This document shows, piece after piece, positions 30,237 through 39,868 of a stretch of 64,000 bases of DNA; within the stretch, counting starts at the first letter, position 1; each line of letters starts with the position of its first letter. Source of the DNA: Noviherbaspirillum suwonense (GTDB lineage Bacteria > Pseudomonadota > Gammaproteobacteria > Burkholderiales > Burkholderiaceae_D); assembly GCF_900182955.1 (NCBI RefSeq), contig NZ_FXUL01000001.1:434001-498000 (forward strand), read 5' to 3'. The notes under the pieces were generated by a model, which was not told the origin of the DNA, searched no databases, and saw nothing but the letters and a program-made list of their open reading frames with translations. The translations under genes were made by a program, and so were the position numbers.

Positions 30237-30376
30237 TCCGTCCGTTAATTTTTGATTGTCCAGCGTCAACAGGACGCGATTGTAGTCCGATCAGCGCACG
30301 GCCGGATGCAGCGGGCAGGAAAATTTTACGCTAGAGTAGGATGGTTAAATAACAGTTCACCCTGGAGGAAAACAAT

Positions 30377-30907
30377 ATGGCGATCGAAACGGCGACGCTG
30401 GGCGGCGGATGCTTCTGGTGCCTCGAAGCGGTTTACCAGGAATTGAAGGGCGTGCAGCACGTGGAGTCCGGCTATGCGGGCGGGCAGGTCGTCAACCCGC
30501 GCTACGAACAGGTCTGCGAGGGCACTACCGGCCATGCCGAAGTGGTGCAGGTGCAGTTCGACACCAGCGTCGTCAGCTACCGCGAGATCCTGGAAATCTT
30601 CTTCACCATCCACGACCCGACCACGTTGAACCGGCAGGGCAACGACATCGGCACGCAGTACCGTTCCGTCATCTATTACCATGACGATGCGCAGCGCGAG
30701 ACCGCCGCGCATGTGATCGCCGAGATGGCCAACGTGTGGGACGCGCCCATCGTCACCGAGCTCAAGCCGCTGCCCGACTACTACAAGGCCGAGGCCTACC
30801 ACCAGAACTACTTCCGGCAGAACCCGATGCAGGGCTATTGCGCCTACATCGTCGCGCCCAAGGTCGCGAAATTCCGCAAGACCTACTCGGACCGGCTCAA
30901 TCACTGA
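30377..30907 (+). CDS. msrA: Peptide methionine (S)-S-oxide reductase
   Basis: MsrA repairs methionine-S-sulfoxide in proteins and free methionine. The 176-residue cytoplasmic product carries the active-site motif GGCFWCLEAVY (Cys near residue 12), GYAGG, YEQVCEGTTGHAEVV and the DIGTQYRS motif, all standard. A strong ribosome-binding site (CTGGAGGAAAA) precedes the ATG. Confidence 0.96.
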   Translation: MAIETATLGGGCFWCLEAVYQELKGVQHVESGYAGGQVVNPRYEQVCEGTTGHAEVVQVQFDTSVVSYREILEIFFTIHDPTTLNRQGNDIGTQYRSVIYYHDDAQRETAAHVIAEMANVWDAPIVTELKPLPDYYKAEAYHQNYFRQNPMQGYCAYIVAPKVAKFRKTYSDRLNH

Positions 30908-30924
30908 CCGATCAATTGAGCGCA

Positions 30925-30947
30925 GCGGGACGGGCACGCCGTCCCGC
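30925..30947. terminator. Hairpin between convergent msrA and methyltransferase genes
   Basis: GCGGGACGG (30925-30933), loop GCACG, CCGTCCCGC (30939-30947): nine perfect GC-rich pairs, no T tract on either side, between two convergent stops. Confidence 0.5.
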
Positions 30948-30964
30948 CACCGTGCGGCGGGCGC

Positions 30965-32167
30965 CTAGCGGTACATGTAGCGGCGCGACCAGGGCAGCGC
31001 GCCGGCCTCGCGCCCGGCCTTGCCGCAGACGATCTGGTTCAGCGAGATCCAGTCCTTGTTGAACGCATAGGCGCAGCCGGCGAGATAGACGCGCCAGATG
31101 CGGAAACGCTTCTCGTCCACGGTCTGCAGGATCTCGTCGGCCCGCGCCTCGAAATTGTCGGCCCAGATGCTGCAGGTCCTGGCGTAATGCCGGCGCAGGT
31201 TCTCGACGTCCAGCGGCTCCAGCCCGCCTTCCTGCATCGCCTTCAGCACCAGGCTCACGTGCGGCAGTTCGCCCTGCGGGAACACGTAGGTGTCGATGAA
31301 CTCGCCGCCGCCGTAGGGCGTTTCCCCGTTGCCGACGTCGGTGGTGGTGATGCCGTGGTTCATCGCCAGCCCGTCCGGCTTCAGCAGCGCATTGATCTTG
31401 CCGAAGTACTGCGCCAGGTTGCGGATGCCCACATGCTCGAACATGCCGACGCTGGTGATGCGGTCGAACTCGCCCTCGACATCCCGGTAGTCCTGCAGCC
31501 TGATCTCGACCCGCCCGTCCAGCCCGGCCTCCCGCACCCGCTCGGTCGCCAGCGCATGCTGGTTGGCCGACAGCGTGACCCCCGTCACCCGCGCGCTGTA
31601 TTCCTGCGCGGCCCGGATCGCCAGCGCGCCCCAGCCGCAGCCGATGTCGAGCAGGGTGTCGCCGGGACGCACCTGTATCTTGTTCAGGATGTGGTCGATC
31701 TTCGCGACCTGGGCCGTGGCCAGGTCTTCCTCGCCGGTCTCGAAGTACGCACAGGAGTAGACCATGTTGGGGTCCAGCCACAGCTGGTAGAACGCGTTGG
31801 ACACGTCGTAGTGGTACTGGATCGCATCGGCGTCTCTCCTGCGCGTGTGGCTGAACGGATTGCCGATGAATCCGGGCCGGGTCTCGCGCTTGAGGGTATG
31901 GGCCGCCAGCGCATTGGCCACCGCGATCACTTCCTTGGCGCGGCCTTCCACCAGCAGCTTGCCTTCGACATAGGCCCGGCCCAGGTTGGCCAGCGTGGGC
32001 TTGAGCAGGAAGGGCAGCGACGACACGTGCGGCACCGTGACCGTGACTTTCGGCGCCTGCTTGCCGAAGTCGAAGCGCTGGCCGTTCCAGAGCTGGAGCC
32101 GCAAGGGCAGCGCCGCATTCTCCCTGATATGGTCAACCCAGTTTTCCAGCTTCCTTTCCCAAAACAT
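30965..32167 (-). CDS. Cyclopropane-fatty-acyl-phospholipid synthase-like methyltransferase
   Basis: A 400-residue SAM-dependent methyltransferase of the CFA synthase family. The N-terminal domain is followed by AIQYHYDVSNAFYQLWLDPNMVYSCAYF, the SAM-binding VRPGDTLLDIGCGWGALAIRAA, and EHVGIRNLAQYFGKI. The conserved C-terminal tyrosine-rich part (RLRIWRVYLAG-like) is present. CFA synthases add a methylene bridge to unsaturated acyl chains in membrane lipids; close relatives methylate other lipids, so exact chemistry is open. pdxH lies 63 bases upstream on the same strand. Confidence 0.9.
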   Translation of the reverse strand: MFWERKLENWVDHIRENAALPLRLQLWNGQRFDFGKQAPKVTVTVPHVSSLPFLLKPTLANLGRAYVEGKLLVEGRAKEVIAVANALAAHTLKRETRPGFIGNPFSHTRRRDADAIQYHYDVSNAFYQLWLDPNMVYSCAYFETGEEDLATAQVAKIDHILNKIQVRPGDTLLDIGCGWGALAIRAAQEYSARVTGVTLSANQHALATERVREAGLDGRVEIRLQDYRDVEGEFDRITSVGMFEHVGIRNLAQYFGKINALLKPDGLAMNHGITTTDVGNGETPYGGGEFIDTYVFPQGELPHVSLVLKAMQEGGLEPLDVENLRRHYARTCSIWADNFEARADEILQTVDEKRFRIWRVYLAGCAYAFNKDWISLNQIVCGKAGREAGALPWSRRYMYR

Positions 32168-32230
32168 GAAATCCTCCGTAAGGTGGCGTCACTATCCTGG
32201 TCATGCGGCGATGTACCGTGCTGTGCGGCC

Positions 32231-32866
32231 CTAGGGTTGCAGCCGCTCCCGGCGCCAGGCGCCGTCTTCCTGGCGGGTATAGAGGATGCGGTCGTGCAGC
32301 CGCGACGGCCGGCCCTGCCAGAACTCGACCCGGTCCGGCACCAGGCGGTAGCCGCCCCAATGGGATGGCCGCACCGGGTGGTCGCCGTATTCCGCTTCCG
32401 TGTCCGCATATTGCCGTTCCAGCGCGTCCCGGCTGGCGATCGGTTCGCTCTGCGCGGAGGCGAGGGCGCCGAGCCGGCTTTTCAGCGGGCGGCTCTGGAA
32501 ATAGGCGTCGCTTTGCGCATCCGGCAGCTTCTCGACGCGGCCCTCGATGCGCACCTGCCGCTCCAGTTCGACCCAGTGGAACAGCAGCGCCGCATGCGGG
32601 TGGATGGCAAGTTCGCGGCCCTTGCGGCTGGCGTAGTTGGTGAACCAGGTGAAACCGTCGGCATCGACATCCTTGATCAGCAGGATGCGCGAGGACGGCC
32701 GGTTGTCCGCGCCCACGGTGGCCACGCTCATCGCATTGGCTTCCGGGATGCCGGCGTCCAGCGCCTGCCGGAACCAGACGGAAAACTGGCGGACCGGGTC
32801 CGGGTCGACGTCAGCCTCGGTCAGGCTGGCGCGGCTGTAGTCCTTGCGCAGATCGGCGATCGACAT
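32231..32866 (-). CDS. pdxH: Pyridoxamine 5'-phosphate oxidase
   Basis: PdxH is the FMN enzyme that oxidises pyridoxine or pyridoxamine 5'-phosphate to pyridoxal 5'-phosphate. The 211-residue product is the usual length, with [55 protein letters not shown] and the C-terminal signature [13 protein letters not shown]. It directly follows the hemerythrin gene (three bases between them). Confidence 0.96.
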   Translation of the reverse strand: MSIADLRKDYSRASLTEADVDPDPVRQFSVWFRQALDAGIPEANAMSVATVGADNRPSSRILLIKDVDADGFTWFTNYASRKGRELAIHPHAALLFHWVELERQVRIEGRVEKLPDAQSDAYFQSRPLKSRLGALASAQSEPIASRDALERQYADTEAEYGDHPVRPSHWGGYRLVPDRVEFWQGRPSRLHDRILYTRQEDGAWRRERLQP

Positions 32867-32869
32867 CGT

Positions 32870-33418
32870 TCAGCTTTCTTCGGGGAGGGCAATGCCGCGC
32901 CGGCTGCGCATCGCATTGCCGAGGCGCTGCATCTGCGAGGGGGAAAACAGGCGCTTCGCCATCGGAGCGATATGGCTTTCTTCCTTGTCCATGTGGCGCA
33001 GGTAGAGTTCGCCGAACGCGGCGGCGTCGGTGCCGTCGAGCGTCGACGACTGGCCGGCCGCAATCGCCGCCAGCTGCGGCTGCAGCCGTTGCCACAGCTG
33101 CTCCATCTGGTGATGCTCGTCCAGCACTTCGGGCGTGAGCCGGGCCAGCAGCGCGGCATCCTCGCCGCGGGCGGTGTCGGCAAGCATCGGCAGCAGGTCG
33201 TGTTCCTCGTCCTCGTGATGCTGCGGCGCGGCCTTCTCGAAATAACGCAGCACCGCGGCGGCGGCCTGGCGCACTTCGTCGGGCGTGGCCGCCAGCACGG
33301 CCGGGCTGGCAAGCATGTCCATGGTTTTCAGTTGCTTGCGGATGCGGTCGTGGCAGTGCTTGAGCACGGCCACCGGCTGGTCGAAATCGGGCGCGGTGTC
33401 AAACAGCGTAGTTGTCAT
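32870..33418 (-). CDS. Hemerythrin HHE-domain protein
   Basis: A 182-residue helical protein with the iron-ligand pattern of hemerythrin-like domains: LKHCHDRIRKQLKTM, HHEDEEHDLLPML, DEHHQMEQLW and LRHMDKEESHIAP. Bacterial HHE proteins bind a diiron centre and take part in oxygen, nitric oxide or iron-stress sensing and repair. The C-terminal 30 residues (FSPSQMQRLGNAMRSRRGI) are typical of this subgroup. Likely operon with pdxH and perhaps the CFA-like gene. Confidence 0.9.
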   Translation of the reverse strand: MTTTLFDTAPDFDQPVAVLKHCHDRIRKQLKTMDMLASPAVLAATPDEVRQAAAAVLRYFEKAAPQHHEDEEHDLLPMLADTARGEDAALLARLTPEVLDEHHQMEQLWQRLQPQLAAIAAGQSSTLDGTDAAAFGELYLRHMDKEESHIAPMAKRLFSPSQMQRLGNAMRSRRGIALPEES

Positions 33419-33618
33419 TGCATGCCTGTTGAAGCGGTGGGCCTTCCGGCATTCGCCGGATTGTGTCCGGGAAACGAAACTAGAGACGAAACGGCGTGAT
33501 GGTCAGGCCATAAAATGTTAGCGTTTTGTTATTGTAGACGTAAATTCATCGCAGGTGGGGCGGGCTGTCTCGCGCAGGCCACGCCATTGCCGCGATAGCT
33601 GTCCGGTAAAATACCGAC

Positions 33619-34500
33619 ATGAAACAACTTGATGCAATCGCCGATATTTCCACGGCGCCGCTGTCCGTGCCGTCCGAGGTCGCCGATATCGATTTCGAAC
33701 GCCGCTTCGGCGGCATCGCCCGGCTCTACGGCGCGCCGGCGCTGGCCCGCTTCCGCGCCGCCCATGTCTGCGTGATCGGGGTCGGCGGCGTCGGTTCCTG
33801 GGTGGCCGAAGCGCTTGCGCGCAGCGCCATCGGGCAGATCACGATGATCGACCTCGACAACGTGGCCGAGTCCAACGTCAACCGCCAGATCCATGCGCTG
33901 ACCGACACCATAGGCCAGGCCAAGGTGACGGCGCTGGCCGAGCGCATCGCCCAGATCAACCCGTTCTGCCGGGTTACGCAGATCGAGGATTTCATCACGC
34001 CCGACAATCTCGACGAGATGGTCGGACTGCGCGGCTACGACTACGTGATCGACGCGATCGACGATGTGCGCGCCAAGACTGCGCTGGTCGCCTACTGCCG
34101 GGCGAATGCAATCCCGCTGATCACGATAGGCGGCGCCGGTGGCCAGGTCGACCCGACGAAGATCGAGGTGCGCGACCTGTGCCGCACCGAGCAGGAGCCG
34201 CTGCTGGCCAAGGTGCGCAAGCGCCTGCGCGCCGAACACGGTTTCCCGCGCGGCACCAAGAACAAGTTCGGCGTCGACGCGGTGTTTTCCACCGAGCCGC
34301 TGCGGCAGCCCGATACCGGCGAGGGCGGCGACGCCTGCGAGGTCGATCCCCAGGGCGTCACCGGCCTCAATTGCGCCGGCTTCGGTTCGGCGATGGTGGT
34401 GACGGCCAGTTTCGGGCTGGTGGCGGCGGCGCAGGTGCTGCGCCGCCTTGCCGAGAAGGGAAGCGGGCGGAAGCCGCAGCCCGGCAGCGAACCGGAATGA
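33619..34500 (+). CDS. tcdA: tRNA threonylcarbamoyladenosine dehydratase
   Basis: TcdA (CsdL/YgdL) is an E1-like, ATP-dependent enzyme that cyclises t6A in tRNA to ct6A. The 293-residue product has DFERRFGGIARLYG near the N-terminus, the nucleotide-binding VCVIGVGGVGSWVAEALARS, DLDNVAESNVNRQIHA, VIDAIDDVRAKTAL and GGAGGQVDPTKIEVRDL. It converges on thpR with only ten bases between stops. Sua5, needed to make t6A first, is encoded at 27.1 kb. Confidence 0.95.
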   Translation: MKQLDAIADISTAPLSVPSEVADIDFERRFGGIARLYGAPALARFRAAHVCVIGVGGVGSWVAEALARSAIGQITMIDLDNVAESNVNRQIHALTDTIGQAKVTALAERIAQINPFCRVTQIEDFITPDNLDEMVGLRGYDYVIDAIDDVRAKTALVAYCRANAIPLITIGGAGGQVDPTKIEVRDLCRTEQEPLLAKVRKRLRAEHGFPRGTKNKFGVDAVFSTEPLRQPDTGEGGDACEVDPQGVTGLNCAGFGSAMVVTASFGLVAAAQVLRRLAEKGSGRKPQPGSEPE

Positions 34501-34510
34501 ACGCAGCGCC

Positions 34511-35065
34511 TTAATTTGCGGAGTCGGTGCCCGCCTGCGGCGCACGCTCCGCCAGCACCCGGTAGACCGGCCCGGCCGGCATCGTGGTCGACTGCACCAG
34601 CGCCAGGCGCGGCCCATGCCAGCAAAACGGCTCGGCCGCCGGGCCGTTGTCGCAGACCGCGTTGCGCAGCAGCGTCACATGCGGCCGGAACGCCGACGCC
34701 TTGTCATGGCCTATGCCGCATTGCCTCAACGCCTCCATCAGCGCCTCGTGCAGCGCGGCGAGCGCCGGCGGCGGCTGGCGCATCCCGGCCCAGGCAATCC
34801 GGGCGCGCGGGAAACAACCATAGCAATCGAGGTCCAGCCGCAGTTCCGGCACAGCCACCCGGTCCAGGATGGCCTCGATCTCCGGCAGCAGCGCCGCCTG
34901 CTGCATGCCGAGGAAAGCCATGGTCAGGTGCAGGTTTTCCGGCGCCACCGGCCGGGCGCCGGCCGGGATGCCGAGGCCGCGCTGCAGCCGGTGCAGCGCC
35001 GCGCGGGCCGCATCATCCGGCCACAGCGCGAAGAACAGCCTCAGCGCGGGCGCGGCGTCCGCCAT
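34511..35065 (-). CDS. thpR: RNA 2',3'-cyclic phosphodiesterase (2H family)
   Basis: A 184-residue protein of the two-histidine (2H) superfamily, with both HxTx motifs: HLTMAFLG and HVTLLRNAV. The N-terminal LRLFFALWPDDAARAAL is typical of bacterial ThpR/LigT. ThpR opens 2',3'-cyclic phosphates on RNA and can ligate tRNA halves 2'-5' in vitro; its role in vivo is unclear. It follows guaC after seven bases on the same strand. Confidence 0.93.
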   Translation of the reverse strand: MADAAPALRLFFALWPDDAARAALHRLQRGLGIPAGARPVAPENLHLTMAFLGMQQAALLPEIEAILDRVAVPELRLDLDCYGCFPRARIAWAGMRQPPPALAALHEALMEALRQCGIGHDKASAFRPHVTLLRNAVCDNGPAAEPFCWHGPRLALVQSTTMPAGPVYRVLAERAPQAGTDSAN

Positions 35066-35072
35066 CGCCGGC

Positions 35073-36125
35073 TCAGGACTTGCCGAAAACTTCGTTCAGC
35101 TGCTGCGTCACGCGGATGAAGGTGGTGCGCTTGGTCAGTTCCTTCAGCTTGTGCGCGCCGACATAGGTGCAGGCCGAACGCACGCCGCCGAGGACGTCCT
35201 GCAGCGTGTCCGCCACCGGCCCACGCGACGGCACCAGCACTTCCTTGCCCTCGCTGGCGCGGTAGCGCGCGACGCCGCCGGCGTATTTTTCCATCGCCAC
35301 GCGGCTGCTCATGCCATAGAACTGCTTGAACTTCTTGCCGTCGCGCTCGACCAGGTCGCCCGCGCATTCGTCATGGCCGGCCAGCATGCCGCCCAGCATG
35401 ATGAAGTCGGCGCCCGCGCCGAAGGCCTTGGCCAGGTCGCCCGGCACCACGCAGCCGCCGTCCGCGCAGATCTGGCCGCCGAGGCCGTGCGCCGCGTCCG
35501 CGCATTCGATCACGGCCGACAGCTGCGGATAGCCGACGCCGGTCATCTTGCGCGTGGTGCAGACCGAGCCGGGGCCGATGCCGACCTTGACGATGTCGGC
35601 GCCCGCCAGGATCAGCTCCTCGGTCATGTCGCCGGTGACGACATTGCCGGCCATGATGGTCAGGTGCGGGTAGTTGCCGCGCACGCGCTTGACGAAGTTG
35701 ATGAAATGCTCGGTGTAGCCGTTGGCGACGTCGATGCAGACATAGGCGATCGCCGAGCCGCTCTGCGCCATCACCGCCTCGAATTTTTCATAGTCGGACT
35801 TGCCGATGCCCATCGAGTAGAACGCGGTCGACTCGGCGCGGCCCTCGTCCTGCAGTCCCTTGAAGAACCGCACCAGCTCGTCTTCCGGATAATGCTTGTG
35901 CAAGGCCGCCGACAGGTCATGGTCACCCAGCGCGCGGGCCATTTCCATGGTGCCGGTGCTGTCCATGTTGGCGGCGATGATGGGAATGCCGCGGTAGGTG
36001 CGGCGCGAGTGGTGGAAGGTGAACTCGCGGTGGATGTCGACGTCCGAGCGCGACGTGAGGGTCGAGCGCTTCGGGCGTATCAGTACATCCTTGAAATCGA
36101 GCTTGACTGATTCTTCGATATGCAT
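35073..36125 (-). CDS. guaC: GMP reductase
   Basis: GuaC converts GMP to IMP with NADPH, returning guanine nucleotides to the purine pool. The 350-residue product matches GuaC and not IMP dehydrogenase: there is no CBS insert, and [23 protein letters not shown] and [13 protein letters not shown] are present, with the catalytic Cys loop [32 protein letters not shown] and GGMLAGHDE follow. It is one operon with thpR. No guanine or other purine riboswitch was recognised upstream. Confidence 0.95.
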   Translation of the reverse strand: MHIEESVKLDFKDVLIRPKRSTLTSRSDVDIHREFTFHHSRRTYRGIPIIAANMDSTGTMEMARALGDHDLSAALHKHYPEDELVRFFKGLQDEGRAESTAFYSMGIGKSDYEKFEAVMAQSGSAIAYVCIDVANGYTEHFINFVKRVRGNYPHLTIMAGNVVTGDMTEELILAGADIVKVGIGPGSVCTTRKMTGVGYPQLSAVIECADAAHGLGGQICADGGCVVPGDLAKAFGAGADFIMLGGMLAGHDECAGDLVERDGKKFKQFYGMSSRVAMEKYAGGVARYRASEGKEVLVPSRGPVADTLQDVLGGVRSACTYVGAHKLKELTKRTTFIRVTQQLNEVFGKS

Positions 36126-36186
36126 GCTGGTAGTCCTGGTAGTGTCGTAAGGTTATGCGTCATGCCGGGCGAGGCGGGCGGCGCGG

Positions 36187-37143
36187 TCAGTGGCAGGGCG
36201 TGGCGCCGCGGTCGGTATAGGCGGCGACGCCGGGGTCGGTTTCGCTGGCGACGGCCAGAAATTCCCATGTATAGCCATTGTCGAATAAATCCAGCCGCAG
36301 CACGCCGAGGCTGAAATTGTTCCGCGCCTCGCTGTTGTCCGCCGCGAAGCGCATCGGCGTCAGCCAGGCGCCGCCGGTGCCGACCACGAACTGCCGCATG
36401 CCGCGGGCGTCGTCGCGCACGCCGTGCGCATCCTGCGGCGCGAAACGCTCGTAATCATGGTCGTGCCCGGCCAGCGCAAGATCCACGCCGCCGTCCGCCA
36501 GCGCCTGCCATAACGGCGCCATGAAAGCGTTGCCCGCATGGCCGCCGGAACTGTACCGTGGATGGTGCCAGAATGCCAGCGTGCACAGGGCCGGATGGCG
36601 CGCCAGGTCGTCTTTCAGCCACGCCAGCTGGGCATCGGCCCTGGCCCCGCGCAGCGTGCTGTTGAGCGAAATGACATGCCATTTTCCCAATTGGACGCTG
36701 TAATAACCGTCTTGTTCCGGCACGGCCGTTGCGCCGAAATAAGCGTAGTAGCCGGGTGCGCCGGGGGTGTAGTACTCGTGGTTGCCGGGGGTGGGCAGGG
36801 TGCGCTCGCGAAACCTGCCCCAGGTGGGCTCGTAGCAGTCGCTGAATTCGGCCGGCGTGCCGACCGGATAGGTATGGTCGCCCAGCGTGAGCACGCGGGC
36901 GCCGGGATGGGCGGCGAGACCGGCCTCGACCAGCCAGGCCGTGGCCGCCGCGCCGCTGGACTCCGGCATCCGGTAGCGGCAGTCGGCGATGTCGCCGGCC
37001 GCATAGACCGTCAGCGGCGCGCCGCGAAAGCCGTGCGGCGCAGGCGGCGCCGCGCAGCCGGCGAGGGCGGCGATCAGGGTGGCGATCAGGGCGGCGCCGG
37101 CGAGGCGGCGAACGGTCAGGGCAATTCGGAAGCGCTGGGGCAT
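36187..37143 (-). CDS. Metallophosphoesterase lipoprotein
   Basis: The 318-residue precursor starts at 37143, behind GGAGAACCCCC. An N-terminal helix ends in IAALAGC, a lipobox, so the mature protein is probably lipid-anchored in the periplasm. Calcineurin-type metallophosphoesterase motifs are in order: AAGDIADC (GDxxD), LGDHTYPVG (GDxxx), PGNHEY (GNHE), FWHHPRYSSGGH and LAGHDHDYERFAPQ. The closest family is the purple acid phosphatase-like group. The substrate, probably a phosphomonoester, is unknown. It is divergent from gspA. Confidence 0.88.
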   Translation of the reverse strand: MPQRFRIALTVRRLAGAALIATLIAALAGCAAPPAPHGFRGAPLTVYAAGDIADCRYRMPESSGAAATAWLVEAGLAAHPGARVLTLGDHTYPVGTPAEFSDCYEPTWGRFRERTLPTPGNHEYYTPGAPGYYAYFGATAVPEQDGYYSVQLGKWHVISLNSTLRGARADAQLAWLKDDLARHPALCTLAFWHHPRYSSGGHAGNAFMAPLWQALADGGVDLALAGHDHDYERFAPQDAHGVRDDARGMRQFVVGTGGAWLTPMRFAADNSEARNNFSLGVLRLDLFDNGYTWEFLAVASETDPGVAAYTDRGATPCH

Positions 37144-37264
37144 GGGGGTTCTCCGTCGGGAGCCAGAGCGTAGCGCCCGGACCGCCGCCGGGGCAAGGCC
37201 GCACATGATGCGTCGCCAGCGCGCCGGTTCATGTTAGCCTTGCCGCTTCATTCGCAAAGAGACC

Positions 37265-39073
37265 ATGTACAAGCAATTTTTCCAGCTCAGGCACGCGCCG
37301 TTTTCGATTGCCCCGGACCCGCATTACCTGTTCATGAGCGAGCGCCATCGCGAGGCGCTCGCGCATCTGCTGTTCGGCGTCGACGCCGGTGGCGGCTTCG
37401 TGCTGCTGACCGGGGAGATCGGCGCCGGCAAGACCACGGTCTGCCGCTGTTTCCTGGAGCAGGTGCCGCGCAACTGCAATGTCGCCTACATCTTCAATCC
37501 GCGGCTGACCGCGGTCGAACTGCTGCGCACCATCTGCGAGGAATTCCGCCTGCCGCCGCCAGCGTCCGACAGCTCGGTCAAGGACCTGGTCGACCGGCTC
37601 AATGCGCACCTGCTGGCCGCCCACGCGGAAGGGCGCAACAATGTGCTGATCATCGACGAGGCGCAGAACCTGTCGCTGAGCGTGCTGGAACAGCTGCGGC
37701 TGCTGACCAACCTGGAGACCAGCGAGCGCAAGCTGCTGCAGATCATCCTGATCGGCCAGCCGGAACTGCGCGACATGCTGGCCCGTCCCGAACTGGAGCA
37801 GCTGGCGCAGCGCGTGATCGCCCGCTATCACCTCGACGCCCTGTCCGCGCCGGAAACCGGGGCCTATATCAACCACCGGCTGGCGGTCGCCGGCCTGCCC
37901 GGCGACTCGCCGTTTCCGCCGCGGCTGACCCGGCTGATACACCGGATCACCCGCGGCGTGCCGCGCCGGATCAACCTGCTGTGCGACCGGGCGCTGCTCG
38001 GCGCCTACGCGGGGGGCATGCGCCGGGTCGACCGCGGCATACTGCGCGCCGCGGCAGCCGAAGTGTTCGGCGCCCAGCCTGGCGCGCAGCCCTACCGTCC
38101 GTATGCGATTGCCGGGGTGCTGGCGCTGCTGGCGGGCGGCGCGCTGCTGGCAGGCGGATGGAACTGGCGGGATGTCGCCAGCCTGGTGCATGCGCCCGTC
38201 GCCGAGACCGCAACCGTGGCTGCGACCGCGCCGGCGACGCCTGCCGCCGCCGTGCCGGCGAAGGCGGCGGATGCGCCCGTGCCCCCAAGTCCGGACGCAT
38301 CGCCGGTGCCGTCAGCGCCTGCAGCGCCCGTGGCCTCGGCATCCGCAGCCGCTTCGCCTGCGCCGCCGGCCGATCCGGCGCCGGGACCCGGCCCCGCCAG
38401 CGTCACCGCGGCGCTCGGGCTGGAACCGGTCGTGCGGGCGACGGGGCTGTCCGAAATCGGCAGCCTGCTCAATGGCGCGCCTGCCGACGAGCAGGCGCAG
38501 CTTGCCGGGTTGGCGCGATTCTGGAAGTCCACGCTGGGCGAGGGGGAGCCGTGCAAGGCGGCGCTGGCGGCCGGCCTGCATTGCTTCCAGTCCGCCGGCG
38601 GACTGGCCGAACTGCGGCAACTGGGACGCCCGGCCATCATCGCGGTCAGGGACGACGCCGGGATCCAGCGGCATATGCTGCTGGTGGCGCTGGGCACCGC
38701 CGGCGCCGGCCTGCAGGTCGGCGACCAGGTGCGCATGGTCAGCCTGGTGACGCTGGGCCGCCGGATGCCGGGCCGCTTCCTGACCCTGTGGCGCGCGCCG
38801 CAGGACTTCCGCGCCAATCTCAAGCCCGGCGACCGCGGCGCCGATGTCGACTGGGTCGCTGCGCGCCTGGCCGTCATCAACAACTATGCCGAACCGGAGC
38901 CGGGCCGCCAGTACGATGCCGCGCTGGCCCGCGAAGTGCGCACCTTCCAGGCGGCCCAGGGCTTGCCGGCCGATGGCATCGTGGGGCCGAAAACCATGAT
39001 GGCCCTGAACGGGGCCGCCGGCGTGCCCGAACCGCAACTGGCCGAGCCGCAGCTCGGCGCGCAGGGGAAATAA
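37265..39073 (+). CDS. gspA: General secretion pathway protein A (ExeA-type AAA ATPase)
   Basis: The 602-residue protein begins MYKQFFQLRHAPFSIAPDP, the ExeA/GspA signature. It has Walker A GEIGAGKTT (residues 50-58, Lys56), Walker B VLIIDEAQ (127-134), then a membrane helix near residues 278-298, an Ala/Pro-rich periplasmic linker, a cysteine-peptidase-like segment (QLGRPAIIAV) and a C-terminal peptidoglycan-binding domain (VRTFQAAQGLPADGIVGPKT). With GspB it remodels peptidoglycan so that the type II secretin can be assembled. The other gsp genes are not in the window. Confidence 0.9.
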   Translation: MYKQFFQLRHAPFSIAPDPHYLFMSERHREALAHLLFGVDAGGGFVLLTGEIGAGKTTVCRCFLEQVPRNCNVAYIFNPRLTAVELLRTICEEFRLPPPASDSSVKDLVDRLNAHLLAAHAEGRNNVLIIDEAQNLSLSVLEQLRLLTNLETSERKLLQIILIGQPELRDMLARPELEQLAQRVIARYHLDALSAPETGAYINHRLAVAGLPGDSPFPPRLTRLIHRITRGVPRRINLLCDRALLGAYAGGMRRVDRGILRAAAAEVFGAQPGAQPYRPYAIAGVLALLAGGALLAGGWNWRDVASLVHAPVAETATVAATAPATPAAAVPAKAADAPVPPSPDASPVPSAPAAPVASASAAASPAPPADPAPGPGPASVTAALGLEPVVRATGLSEIGSLLNGAPADEQAQLAGLARFWKSTLGEGEPCKAALAAGLHCFQSAGGLAELRQLGRPAIIAVRDDAGIQRHMLLVALGTAGAGLQVGDQVRMVSLVTLGRRMPGRFLTLWRAPQDFRANLKPGDRGADVDWVAARLAVINNYAEPEPGRQYDAALAREVRTFQAAQGLPADGIVGPKTMMALNGAAGVPEPQLAEPQLGAQGK

Positions 39074-39075
39074 CC

Positions 39076-39723
39076 ATGTCCTACATATTGGAAGCGCTGA
39101 AGAAAGCCCAGGCCGAACGGGCGCGCGGCGACGTTCCCGGCGTCAACGCACAACCGGTCCCGACCATCGCCGCCCGTGCTCCCAGCCCCTTGCGTCCGTG
39201 GATGTTGGTCTTGCTGGCGGCGCTGGTCGCCTGCGCGGTTCTGTTCTGGCAATGGCCATGGACCCGCCCGGAGCCGGCCGCGCCGGCGCCCGTGGCCCAG
39301 GCGCCCGCAGCGGTCGTCGCGCCGGCGCCGAAGGCGGTCCCCGTGCCTGAGGCTGCGCCTGCCCCGGCGCCTGCCCCGGCGGCCGTGCCGGCAGCAACGC
39401 CGGCGCCGGCCAAGCCCCTGCGCAAGCTGGGCGAACGCGCGCCCGGGGAGGCAAGCGCCGTCGCGCCCACCCCGGCGCCCGTCCCGGCGCCCGAGAGGAT
39501 TGCCTCCCTGCAAGACCTTCCCGCGCAGATACAGCGCGAAATTCCCGCGCTGGCGATCAATGGCTATATTTACGCAAGCAATCCGGCGGATCGTTCGGTG
39601 CTGATCAACAACCGCCTGCGTCGCGAGGGCGATGCGCTGGGGGACGGTTTCGTGCTCGAGAAACTGCTGCCAAGGGAGATGGTGCTGAATTACCGCGGGT
39701 ACCGCTACCGGATCAGCTACTAG
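39076..39723 (+). CDS. gspB: General secretion pathway protein B
   Basis: A 215-residue single-pass inner-membrane protein starting MSYILEALKKAQAERARG, the conserved cytoplasmic start of GspB. A hydrophobic helix (~residues 38-56) is followed by a long Ala/Pro linker and a C-terminal domain (LAINGYIYASNPADRSVLINNRLRREGD-type pattern, split here by gaps in conservation). Two bases separate it from gspA, so they form an operon and presumably the GspAB complex that helps the secretin reach the outer membrane. Confidence 0.9.
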   Translation: MSYILEALKKAQAERARGDVPGVNAQPVPTIAARAPSPLRPWMLVLLAALVACAVLFWQWPWTRPEPAAPAPVAQAPAAVVAPAPKAVPVPEAAPAPAPAPAAVPAATPAPAKPLRKLGERAPGEASAVAPTPAPVPAPERIASLQDLPAQIQREIPALAINGYIYASNPADRSVLINNRLRREGDALGDGFVLEKLLPREMVLNYRGYRYRISY

Positions 39724-39868
39724 CCACGCGTCATTAAGCGCATCCCGATGTTCGTTGGCGCACCGATGACGATCCGTCGTCGGGCGTATGCTCAGGATTG
39801 GACAGCAGTGCCGGCTGCCTGCACGCAGGACAGGCCGGCTATTTCAATCAATCAGCAAGGATATCGAG

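Noticed and set aside
31187-33499. 770-codon plus-strand frame opposite the CFA-like, pdxH and hemerythrin genes
   Set aside because: Antisense shadow spanning three real genes, His/Arg/Gly-rich composition.
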